NCBI GenBank assembly: GCA_947629375.1
Contig: CANRDN010000002.1
Coordinates: 1 to 64,000 of the forward strand
DNA from: an uncultured Bacilli bacterium
Lineage (GTDB): Bacteria; Bacillota_I; Bacilli_A; RF39; UBA660
Length of the DNA: 64,000 bases
Reading direction: 5' to 3'
This document shows, piece after piece, positions 1 to 8,468 of this stretch; position 1 is the stretch's first letter, and each line of letters opens with the position of its first letter. The position numbers were made by a program, and so were the translations under genes. The notes under the pieces were generated by a model. The model was not told where the DNA came from and ran no database searches. It was given only the letters and a program-made list of their open reading frames with translations.

Positions 1-130
1 AACTTGACATAAAAAAATCCAGTATCTAACTGGCTTTAAATAAGATTTGAATTTGAGTCAACTGCAAAACTCGGGAGATTATTTTTTTTGTAAATTTTTA
101 ATTTTTCTTTTAAAAATAAATATTCACTTA

Positions 131-159
131 TTGCCTTTTTTACTTGATTAGAGTATACT
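131..159 (+). promoter_or_regulatory. Putative sigma-A promoter (TTGCCT-N17-TATACT) ahead of the Tad-like genes
   Basis: TTGCCT at 131-136, TATACT at 154-159, 17-bp spacer, upstream of the first ORF. Confidence 0.45.
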
Positions 160-234
160 TATTTTATGATAGAATGATAGGCAAAAAGATTGTAAAAAGA
201 ACTATGCTATAAAGAGATGAAAGGGTGAATTTTT

Positions 235-1122
235 ATGAATAATAATAACAACAACAATGCAAATGCTAATTTTAATACTTCAAAAGTAAAAAGAATGATG
301 AAAAGTAAAAGCTTTGTAGTGGCTTTTTGTGCTGTTGCAGCAGTAGCAGTCTTGCTTGTCGGATATAATTTCCGTATTAATGCAGCAACAAAACCGGTAA
401 GCGTTCCAGTAGCAAATAAAAGACTACCACAAAAACATTTGATAACAGAAGATGATATCAATTATGTTGAAATACCAAGTGGTGCTTTGAGTGGAGACTA
501 CATTCAAAATTCAGCAAATGTAATCGGTAGATATGTTAATTATGATACAACTATTCCTGAAGGAAGTTTGTTTTATAATGATTCTATCGTATTAGAATCT
601 GATTTACCTGATGCTGCACTTGGAAATGTTCCTGATGGAGAAACATTGTACTATTTGAGTGTAAATATGTTAACAAGTTATACAAATGAAATTCTTCCAA
701 ACAGATATATCGATATTTATATTACAACAAAAGAAAATGGTAAGGCTTTAGTTGGTAAACTTCTTAAGAATGTAAAGGTTTTACAAGTTAAAACTTCTGA
801 TGGTTTAAATGTATTTGAAAATTCTGAAGAACAAAGAGTACCTTATGTAATCTTATTCTCATTAAAAGAGGAAGATCACTTATTATTAAGAAAAATAGAT
901 GCTATTAACAACTATTCAATTGGAACAAATGATTCTGGATTCAGTAAGATTCAAATAATCCCAGTACCTACAACTGCATACTTTAACGATGGAGATGCAG
1001 AAGTAAAAGCAGAAGTATCAAGCCAATATTTAAAAGATTATATCTTGAACTTATCTGCTCCACTTGCAGATGACTACGATGTGCCAACAAGTAGCACTAC
1101 TACTCCTAATACAACAGAATAG
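235..1122 (+). CDS. CpaB/RcpC-like SAF-domain pilus assembly protein
   Basis: N-terminal TM segment, then SAF-like 'KRLPQKHLITEDDINYVEIPSGALSGDYI..VIGRYVNYDTTIPEGSLFYNDSIV'; directly precedes a CpaF ATPase. Confidence 0.75.
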   Translation: MNNNNNNNANANFNTSKVKRMMKSKSFVVAFCAVAAVAVLLVGYNFRINAATKPVSVPVANKRLPQKHLITEDDINYVEIPSGALSGDYIQNSANVIGRYVNYDTTIPEGSLFYNDSIVLESDLPDAALGNVPDGETLYYLSVNMLTSYTNEILPNRYIDIYITTKENGKALVGKLLKNVKVLQVKTSDGLNVFENSEEQRVPYVILFSLKEEDHLLLRKIDAINNYSIGTNDSGFSKIQIIPVPTTAYFNDGDAEVKAEVSSQYLKDYILNLSAPLADDYDVPTSSTTTPNTTE

Positions 1123-1229
1123 ATAAGAAAAGAACAATTTACCTTATTTAGTAACTTAATTATGCGTAAAATGTTCATTTCTTAATGTAAAAACATAAAT
1201 TTTTAAACAAGAATAATAAGAGGTGGAAT

Positions 1230-3239
1230 ATGAACGAGTCAATGAATTTTGGAAATATTGGTTTTAGTAATGTTTCTAGTGATAAACCTGCTTCTCAAGA
1301 ACCTGAGACAAAGGCTCCTGAACAACCTAAACAACCAAGTGCTATCGATTTGATGGCAGGTGTTAGAGAAGCAAGAGAAGAGGAAGAAAGGAAAAGACTA
1401 GAAGAAGAACAAGCTATTAAAGATTTCCAAGCTGCATATGCAAAAAAGTCTAATTTTGAAAAAGATGCAGATAACTTTTCACAAATAGATTTTGGACCAT
1501 TAAAAAAATATCTTGATGATGATGACATTACCGATATTTCATACAGTAACAATGGTCAATTGTGGTTAAAATCTCTTGAAAAAGGTGTTTATCGTGCCGA
1601 TCAACAAGAGGTTAATAATGAACTTATCGAAAAAATAGCATTTCAGTGTTCCAATGTTATGGGTAAAACATTCAATATGGCTCATCCATTCTTGGACTCA
1701 GAAAGTGCTGAGTTGCGTATGAACTTCGTACACGATTCAATTGCTAGAAATGGTATTGCGGTGGTTTTCCGTAAAACACCAGCTAAGATAAGACTTGAAA
1801 AACAAAAATTATTAAATGAAAAATATATTCAATTAAGTATCCACGACTTTTTAATAAATTGTGTTAAAGGTCACTGTAACATAATTGTTTGTGGAGAAAC
1901 TGGTTCAGGTAAAACAGAGCTTGTTAAATATCTTGCCAGCCATACAAGAGAAAATGAAAAAATTATAACTATCGAGGATACTCTAGAACTTCACTTGGAT
2001 AGAATTTATCCTCATCGTGATATTGTTGCTATGAAAACAAATAACATTGCATCTTATTCAGATGTTCTAGTTACTTGTATGAGACAGAACCCTATATGGA
2101 TTTTGTTATCAGAGGTTCGTAGTGCTGAAGCTGTTACAGCTGTTCGTAACTCAATTTCATCAGGACACTATATCTTATCAACAATCCACGCTGATAAAGC
2201 TGAAAGTATCCCTCACCGTATGTATAGTTTGCTTGAATCTAATATCGATGTAGAACAATTCTTAAAAACTATTTATCGTTATGTTCAAATAGGAGTGTTT
2301 GTTCGTGGTCGTTATAAACCTGAAGAAAAAAGATTCGTTCGTGAAATTGCTGGTGTCTGTGAATTCTTCGTAACAGAAGATACAAATGAACCTAAATTTA
2401 ATAATATTTATTTAAAAACAGTAGGTGGAGAAGAAACATATAATGAACCTACTAAATATATTAAAAACTACCTTGAAGGACAAGGTGTAGATGTAACTAA
2501 TTTATTCGGTGAAAAATTATCTACATTAGCACAAGCTAATGAAGCTAATGGAATCGAAAGTGATGTTAAAGAGTTAGATGGAGAAATTATTCATACTTCT
2601 GGTAATCATAGTGGTGGTACAACTACTAGTACTCCTGCTCCAACAAGTACTGAGACAACTACGAATACTGCTACACCAGTTGCTGAAACACCAGCACCTG
2701 CTAGTAGTAATCCAGTTACAAATGCAGAAACAGCACCTGCTACACCAACTGTAAGTGAAAATCAGCCTAGTCAACCAAATGTTGAAACAATCGAGCAAAA
2801 ACCTGCTATCCCTCCAGAACAATTGATGAGTCAAACTCCTCAAAATACTGTGGTAGCACCTGTTGAACAACCTCAAGCAATCGTTCAATCAGTACAGCCT
2901 GCTCAACCAGTTCAACCACAGGTTCAAGTACAACCAGTACAACCTGTAACACAAGAAGCTGTAGCACCACAAAATGTAATGCCTGTTGAACAACTTGTTC
3001 AGACAGCTCCTCAACAAGTATTACCAACAAGTACAGTTCCTACACTACCTCAAAATAGTGCAGTGTCACAGCCGGCTATAGTGCCACAAAGTACTACAGT
3101 TCCAAGTGTTCAACCTAATTTAGTTCAACCAGTTGTCGCAGAAACTACTCAAAATCAAGTTCAGGTTGGACCAATTGCTCAACCAGTTCCACAAAGTCAA
3201 CCATCTAAGTTCTTTAGTGGAATCATAACAAATAATTAA
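1230..3239 (+). CDS. CpaF/TadA-type secretion ATPase with a long Pro/Gln/Thr-rich C-terminal extension
   Basis: Walker A CGETGSGKTELVKYL, Asp-box ITIEDTLELHL, Walker B-like WILLSEVRSAEA, STIHAD; low-complexity tail of roughly 190 aa. Confidence 0.9.
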   Translation: MNESMNFGNIGFSNVSSDKPASQEPETKAPEQPKQPSAIDLMAGVREAREEEERKRLEEEQAIKDFQAAYAKKSNFEKDADNFSQIDFGPLKKYLDDDDITDISYSNNGQLWLKSLEKGVYRADQQEVNNELIEKIAFQCSNVMGKTFNMAHPFLDSESAELRMNFVHDSIARNGIAVVFRKTPAKIRLEKQKLLNEKYIQLSIHDFLINCVKGHCNIIVCGETGSGKTELVKYLASHTRENEKIITIEDTLELHLDRIYPHRDIVAMKTNNIASYSDVLVTCMRQNPIWILLSEVRSAEAVTAVRNSISSGHYILSTIHADKAESIPHRMYSLLESNIDVEQFLKTIYRYVQIGVFVRGRYKPEEKRFVREIAGVCEFFVTEDTNEPKFNNIYLKTVGGEETYNEPTKYIKNYLEGQGVDVTNLFGEKLSTLAQANEANGIESDVKELDGEIIHTSGNHSGGTTTSTPAPTSTETTTNTATPVAETPAPASSNPVTNAETAPATPTVSENQPSQPNVETIEQKPAIPPEQLMSQTPQNTVVAPVEQPQAIVQSVQPAQPVQPQVQVQPVQPVTQEAVAPQNVMPVEQLVQTAPQQVLPTSTVPTLPQNSAVSQPAIVPQSTTVPSVQPNLVQPVVAETTQNQVQVGPIAQPVPQSQPSKFFSGIITNN

Positions 3240-3267
3240 TAATTAAAATAAGAAAGAAGGTGCTTTT

Positions 3268-4167
3268 ATGATAGAGTCAATTATAGCGTTAGCAATAATT
3301 GTGTTTGGAGTTTTATTCTACTTTAAACAAGGTGATACATCAATGCATGAGTTTGTTCTTGGTCAAGCTTCTAACATTTATGAACGATATGCACCTTATT
3401 CATTTAAACAAATAAGAGATAAAGTAAAATCAATGGGGCAAGAATATTCCACTAAAGATTATTTAGTACAAATTCTAATCTTTTCAGGATTTGCCTTTGG
3501 TATTTCTTATATATACTTCTATAATATTGTAATTTCCATAATATATATGGTTGTAGTTGTAAGTATAATACCTTACTTAACATATTTAAGATGTAAAAGA
3601 ATATTCTCAGAATTCTTATTTGAACAAATACAGGTATATACTACCAATACTATAATGGAATTCCAAACAACTCAAAACTTTGTAAAAGCTATCGAAGGTG
3701 TTTACAACTCAGGAGTTTTAGAGTCACCTGTACTAGAAGATGTTAAATTTATGATAGATTTAGCTTATCGAAATGGTGATATCATCGAATCTCTTGATTT
3801 TATGAATCAAAAATATGATTACAATATGACTAGAAATATGCATCAGTTATTTTTACAGATAACAAGAGAAGGTGCAAGAGAATCTAATGAAGTTCTAGAA
3901 AATATGTTACAAGATATCGATGTTTTGGTAGAAGGAGTTTATCGTGATAGAATTGATAGACAAAACTTCCATAAACAATTTATTCAATATGGACTTTTGC
4001 TTTATGCGATGGTTGCTCTTGTTCAATACTTACTTGGAATGGAAAACTACCTAAAAATGCTTGAGGATCCAATAGTATTCTTTGCACTACACGCAATAGT
4101 TTTATTTAACAGTTATTTTCTTCTGAATGGAGAAAAATATTATAACGAGAATGTAGGTGCTGAATAA
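3268..4167 (+). CDS. TadB-like inner-membrane platform protein
   Basis: Multi-TM T2SF-type organisation; position directly after CpaF. Confidence 0.7.
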   Translation: MIESIIALAIIVFGVLFYFKQGDTSMHEFVLGQASNIYERYAPYSFKQIRDKVKSMGQEYSTKDYLVQILIFSGFAFGISYIYFYNIVISIIYMVVVVSIIPYLTYLRCKRIFSEFLFEQIQVYTTNTIMEFQTTQNFVKAIEGVYNSGVLESPVLEDVKFMIDLAYRNGDIIESLDFMNQKYDYNMTRNMHQLFLQITREGARESNEVLENMLQDIDVLVEGVYRDRIDRQNFHKQFIQYGLLLYAMVALVQYLLGMENYLKMLEDPIVFFALHAIVLFNSYFLLNGEKYYNENVGAE

Positions 4168-4964
4168 TGGTCGAGACAATTATTATATTACTTTTACTTG
4201 CTATTGGTTTGTTTTACACAGATACCGTAAGTACAAAAAAGTTTTTTAACACTGAAGATGGATATTTTCTTTCATTGAAAGAAAAAGATTATGACTTTCT
4301 TTTAAAGACAAAATATGGGGATAAAGTTGAAGGAAAAACAAATTTAATATTTATGTCTAGAGTAAAAAATGCTTTCTATTCTTTTTTGATATTCTTAGCA
4401 TTGATGATTGTTTCAGGAAGTTTATCTTTCTTAAATGTAGTTCTACTTTTAGTTGTAGCATATTTCATCTTTAAGTCAGGATATACTAATTTAAAAGCAT
4501 ATTATAAGAAACACTTAGCTCAAATAGACTTATTATTACCATACTACCTAAAGAACTTGGAAATTCTATGTCAGAACTATACAGTTCCAGTAGCTCTTGC
4601 AAGATCTATTGAATCTGCTCCTGATGTATTCAAGTCAGGACTAAGAGAAATGGTTGCTAAAATAGATGCAGGTGATTCTACTATACAGCCATATATGGAT
4701 TTTGCTTTACAGTATCCAGTTCGTGATTCAATGAGAATGATGAGATTACTTTACAGGTTAGGTCTTGGTGCTCAAGAAAATAAATATAAACAATTGTTAA
4801 TCTTTTCAAAATCAGTTTCATCCTTACAAAATAAGGCTCGTGAAGTAAAATATAAACAGAGACTTGATATAATGGAAAAGAAGACAATGATAATGCTTGT
4901 TGTTACTGGTGGAGGTACAATGGTTATCTTATTATTGTCAATGTTGATGATGTTTGGAATATAA
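4167..4964 (+). CDS. TadC-like inner-membrane platform protein
   Basis: Overlaps the TadB stop; TM architecture and position typical of TadC. Confidence 0.7.
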   Translation: MVETIIILLLLAIGLFYTDTVSTKKFFNTEDGYFLSLKEKDYDFLLKTKYGDKVEGKTNLIFMSRVKNAFYSFLIFLALMIVSGSLSFLNVVLLLVVAYFIFKSGYTNLKAYYKKHLAQIDLLLPYYLKNLEILCQNYTVPVALARSIESAPDVFKSGLREMVAKIDAGDSTIQPYMDFALQYPVRDSMRMMRLLYRLGLGAQENKYKQLLIFSKSVSSLQNKAREVKYKQRLDIMEKKTMIMLVVTGGGTMVILLLSMLMMFGI

Positions 4965-4968
4965 AATA

Positions 4969-4997
4969 TTGATATTCGCATAAAAAATGTTTATAAT
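4969..4997 (+). promoter_or_regulatory. Putative promoter TTGATA-N17-TATAAT for the small pilin-like gene
   Basis: TTGATA 4969-4974, TATAAT 4992-4997, 17-bp spacer; AAAGGAG RBS downstream. Confidence 0.55.
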
Positions 4998-5032
4998 AAT
5001 TATATAAACTAGAAAGGAGAAATGATTATAAT

Positions 5033-5221
5033 ATGAAAGAGGCAACAGGAGAATTAAATATGACACTTGTTACTATCATAGCAATTGCTGCAGTATTAGG
5101 CTTCGTAACATTTTTCTTACCTAATATCTTAAATACAGTTGGAAATAAATACAACGATTCAGCAGATACAAATTGTGTTACTGGCCCAGATGGTAAAACA
5201 ACATGTACAACAAACAAATAA
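5033..5221 (+). CDS. Small pilin-like membrane protein (62 aa)
   Basis: Short N-term, one hydrophobic helix, short polar Cys-containing tail; located in the Tad gene run. Confidence 0.55.
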   Translation: MKEATGELNMTLVTIIAIAAVLGFVTFFLPNILNTVGNKYNDSADTNCVTGPDGKTTCTTNK

Positions 5222-5258
5222 ACAGATAGATGATGTCATAGAAGGAGTGTGATAATAA

Positions 5259-5687
5259 ATGCGTGAGTCAATTGGTGGAACAATGTTATTCTGGATAGTA
5301 TTGTTCTTTATGAGCATATTCATAGCTTTTATGGCATTTGTTATCAACTACGCAAGAGTATTTAAAATAAAGAATTCAATGATTAACTACATTGAACGAA
5401 GAGAGGGAGTAGAAAGCCAAGCACAGTTCGAACAAGAACTTGCAACTCTTGGCTATCCAAGAACTGATAGTTATAGAGTATGCCGTCACGATTCTGATTC
5501 ACCACACGGTGGATATTATTCGGTAGAACTTTACTTGACACTTGGATTTCCCATATTAAGTGGTGTTAAGCCAATTAACATAAAAATAAAAGGTGAAACA
5601 CGAAATATTGAAACTGGAACGACAATAAAAGACAAAGATACATCTTGGCAGTGCCTGACTACAGGCGATGGATGTTGTTCAAGGTAA
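5259..5687 (+). CDS. TadE-like pseudopilin (142 aa)
   Basis: N-terminal hydrophobic helix 'IGGTMLFWIVLFFMSIFIAFMAFVINYARVF' with a Cys-containing C-terminal domain; position in the Tad cluster. Confidence 0.55.
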   Translation: MRESIGGTMLFWIVLFFMSIFIAFMAFVINYARVFKIKNSMINYIERREGVESQAQFEQELATLGYPRTDSYRVCRHDSDSPHGGYYSVELYLTLGFPILSGVKPINIKIKGETRNIETGTTIKDKDTSWQCLTTGDGCCSR

Positions 5688-5731
5688 AAAAAGAATAAGG
5701 ATAAAAGGAAATAAAAAGGTAGGTTAGTGAT

Positions 5732-6715
5732 ATGAATGTATTGATTGTTAATCAACAAGAGAATTTATTATCCTCTTTAAACATTGAAGTTATTAAAACC
5801 TTAAGAGGAACATTTGATCCTGACGAAATTATTTCAACATTTTCTAACTTCTTTTTTGCTCGTATGATAATTGATATTACAGCATTAAACAATTGCGAAG
5901 ATGTTATAACATATCAAAAATTGTCTATTGGGTTACCAATTGATAAGATAATATTACTTATACCTGCTAATTCACAGGTAGCAAATAACTTTTTCTTATC
6001 GAAACTTATATCGATGGGATACTATAACTTCACGACTAATAGTGATGGTATAATGTATCTTTTGGAACATCCAAACACATATAAGGAAGTAGCACATTTA
6101 CATCAAGCAGGAATGAGTGTTGGAGCTCCAATGGCTCCACAACCTAGTAATGGTATTAGTCCAGTTGATAATAATTTGCCGTCTGTTAGAGTTTCCGTTG
6201 GTGGAGGAGTTAGAACACTAGGAATAAAAAATGTTACAGACAATGCAGGAGCAAGTTCATTGATTTATATGATGAAGAAAGAACTTGAAGAAACTCACAA
6301 TCTTTCAGTTTTAGCTATTGAAATTGATAAAAGAGACTTTATCTTCTTTAGAGAGGATAATATGGTTTCTACTGATAAGAACTCTTTAGCTAATGAACTG
6401 ATGAGATCAAAAGATTTTGATCGAGTACTTGTTGATTTAAATGAATATGACGATACAATATGTGATGATGTTATTTATTTATTAGAACCATCAGTAATTA
6501 AGTTAAATAGATTGATGTTAAGAGATAAGAATATCTTTTCTAAACTTAAAGGAAGAAAAGTTATAATAAATAAATCGACACTTAGTGAATCAGATGTTAG
6601 AGAATTTTCAATGGAGGCAGGTATTAACATATTCTATGTTTTACCACCATTAAACGATAGAGAAAGATCAAGTGTAGTAAGTGATTTATTGAAATATTTA
6701 AATATGGTTCAGTAA
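5732..6715 (+). CDS. TadZ/CpaE-like ATPase-fold protein with degenerate P-loop
   Basis: Receiver-like N-terminus then 'GIKNVTDNAGASSLIYMMKKELEE' where the deviant Walker A is expected; 'LAIEIDKRD' and 'RVLVDLNEYD' segments. Confidence 0.6.
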   Translation: MNVLIVNQQENLLSSLNIEVIKTLRGTFDPDEIISTFSNFFFARMIIDITALNNCEDVITYQKLSIGLPIDKIILLIPANSQVANNFFLSKLISMGYYNFTTNSDGIMYLLEHPNTYKEVAHLHQAGMSVGAPMAPQPSNGISPVDNNLPSVRVSVGGGVRTLGIKNVTDNAGASSLIYMMKKELEETHNLSVLAIEIDKRDFIFFREDNMVSTDKNSLANELMRSKDFDRVLVDLNEYDDTICDDVIYLLEPSVIKLNRLMLRDKNIFSKLKGRKVIINKSTLSESDVREFSMEAGINIFYVLPPLNDRERSSVVSDLLKYLNMVQ

Positions 6716-6726
6716 AAATAGAAATG

Positions 6727-6755
6727 TTGACAAAATGAAAAGGTTATAGTAATAT
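6727..6755 (+). promoter_or_regulatory. Strong putative promoter TTGACA-N17-TAATAT for the VirB2-like gene
   Basis: Perfect TTGACA at 6727-6732, TAATAT at 6750-6755, 17-bp spacing. Confidence 0.65.
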
Positions 6756-6783
6756 AACATTATGGATTTGGAGGAGTGTTTAT

Positions 6784-7101
6784 ATGGATATTTTTCTTAT
6801 AGCAGATTCTTGTGGTGGTCTAGGACCAATCGTAACAGTTGTAAAAGGTTTATTTAATATAATTAAAATTTTTATACCTATAGCTTTATTGATTATGGGT
6901 GTTATAGATCTTTCAAAAGCTGTACTAGCAAGTGATGATAAAGAGATTAAAGCTGCACAAGGTAAGTTCGTTAAGCGTGCAATTGCTGCAGTAGCTGTTT
7001 TCTTTGCATTTACTTTAGTAGATGCTGTTATGGGACTAGTTGGTCAAGGTGATGATTCTGGCGATACAACAAGTTGGTCTCAATGTTGGGAGTCAAGCTA
7101 A
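6784..7101 (+). CDS. VirB2/TrbC-like pilin
   Basis: Two hydrophobic helices separated by 'SDDKEIKAAQGKFVKRA'; size and layout of Gram-positive VirB2-type pilins. Confidence 0.65.
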   Translation: MDIFLIADSCGGLGPIVTVVKGLFNIIKIFIPIALLIMGVIDLSKAVLASDDKEIKAAQGKFVKRAIAAVAVFFAFTLVDAVMGLVGQGDDSGDTTSWSQCWESS

Positions 7102-7113
7102 TATAAAGTCAAT

Positions 7114-7139
7114 GAAAGGTTAAATCCTTTCTTTTTTTT
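7114..7139 (+). terminator. Intrinsic terminator
   Basis: GAAAGG-ttaaat-CCTTTC followed by T-run. Confidence 0.75.
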
Positions 7140-7188
7140 CTTGTAATTTTTGCTTACTTTGATAAAATATAGATAGAGGTGACTAAGT

Positions 7189-8382
7189 ATGGATAAACAA
7201 ATGATGAAATATGTTGGCATACTTGTTGGTTTAGTAGTGCTAGTAGTAATCGTTTTGTTATTGATGAATGGTGGCGGAGGAAATAAAAATTTGTCCTTTG
7301 ATGAAATAGAAGATAAGATGGTTTCAGCTGCTAAAAAGTATGTAAAAGATAAAGGAGAAGATATTCTACCTAGTGTAAAAGGGGATTCCTTTACTCTTGA
7401 TGTTGCTAATTTAGTTAATGGTGATTATCTTGATGAACTTTCTAGTTATACAAAAGATAATGTTTCTTGTACAGGAGCTGTTGTAATTTACAATGCTGGC
7501 AATGGAAATTACGATTATGTTCCAGAACTTTCTTGTGGGTCAAACTACGAGACAAAGAAACTTTCTACGACACTAATTGGAGAAAATGGTAGCAATATAG
7601 TTGTTGAAGGCTCTGGTTTATATCAAAGACTAGATGGTAAATTTGTAACAGCTTATGAAGATTTGTATGGTAGTGGAATGGAAAATTTGGAGTATGTTTA
7701 TCGTGGAGATGAAGTAAACAACTATGTAAAGATAGATGACAACCTTTGGAGAGTAGTTGCAATTGATTCTAACCAAAATATGCTTATGATTTTAGCAAAT
7801 CATTCTAAAAAAACATATGCTTGGGATGATAAATTTAACGAAGAAGTAAATAAAAGTCACGGTATAAATACTTATGAACATAACGGACTTGAAAGCAATG
7901 CATATAAAACTGTACAACAATTTTATGATGGTGAAATCCCACTTATGGATAAAGAAGAATACAGTACAAAAACAAAATATTTAATTACTCCAATGGATTT
8001 GTGTATTGGTAAAAGAAGTCCAGAAGACAGTGATACTAGTGGAGCAATAGAATGTCAAGAAGTGTTAAATGATCAAGTTATGGGACTTTTACCTGCATAT
8101 TACTTTATGAGTGCTTCTCTTGATGAAAATTGTACATCAATAACTTCTAAGAGTTGTGGAAATTACAATTATTTAGCATCTTTCGATGATTTCTGGTGGC
8201 TTTTAACTGGAAATAGTGATGATACATACGAAGCTTATTCAGTGTCAAAGAAATATGTTGATGTTAGTTTGTGTAAATACAAAGCTGATATAAGACCAAT
8301 TATTAAAATTGGTTCTCGTGCTGTCTATAGCAAAGGTGATGGCACAAAAGATAATCCTTATACAATTAAATTTTACGGATAG
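7189..8382 (+). CDS. Membrane-anchored extracellular protein, possible large pseudopilin/adhesin
   Basis: Single N-terminal TM; Cys-containing ectodomain with 'DNLWRVVAID..IRPIIKIGSRAV..GDGTKDNPYTIKF' (WRV-type modules common in surface proteins). Confidence 0.45.
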   Translation: MDKQMMKYVGILVGLVVLVVIVLLLMNGGGGNKNLSFDEIEDKMVSAAKKYVKDKGEDILPSVKGDSFTLDVANLVNGDYLDELSSYTKDNVSCTGAVVIYNAGNGNYDYVPELSCGSNYETKKLSTTLIGENGSNIVVEGSGLYQRLDGKFVTAYEDLYGSGMENLEYVYRGDEVNNYVKIDDNLWRVVAIDSNQNMLMILANHSKKTYAWDDKFNEEVNKSHGINTYEHNGLESNAYKTVQQFYDGEIPLMDKEEYSTKTKYLITPMDLCIGKRSPEDSDTSGAIECQEVLNDQVMGLLPAYYFMSASLDENCTSITSKSCGNYNYLASFDDFWWLLTGNSDDTYEAYSVSKKYVDVSLCKYKADIRPIIKIGSRAVYSKGDGTKDNPYTIKFYG

Positions 8383-8427
8383 TAATTAATAAAAATAATA
8401 ATACTTGTTTATTATTATTTTTTTTCG

Positions 8428-8436
8428 TGTTATAAT
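8428..8436 (+). promoter_or_regulatory. Extended -10 promoter element TGTTATAAT
   Basis: TGnTATAAT 33 nt ahead of the 8469 start. Confidence 0.45.
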
Positions 8437-8468
8437 TAATGTGATTATATTAAGAAATGGGTGATTTT

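Noticed and set aside
19-33. CCAGT-atcta-ACTGG hairpin at the window start
   Set aside because: Short stem, and its A-run lies on the side that would serve minus-strand transcription where no gene is seen; cannot be assigned without upstream sequence
207-461. 84-aa minus-strand hydrophobic ORF antisense to the CpaB-like gene
   Set aside because: Poly-Leu/Ile content is just the complement of Asn/Lys-rich coding sequence; no RBS or promoter support
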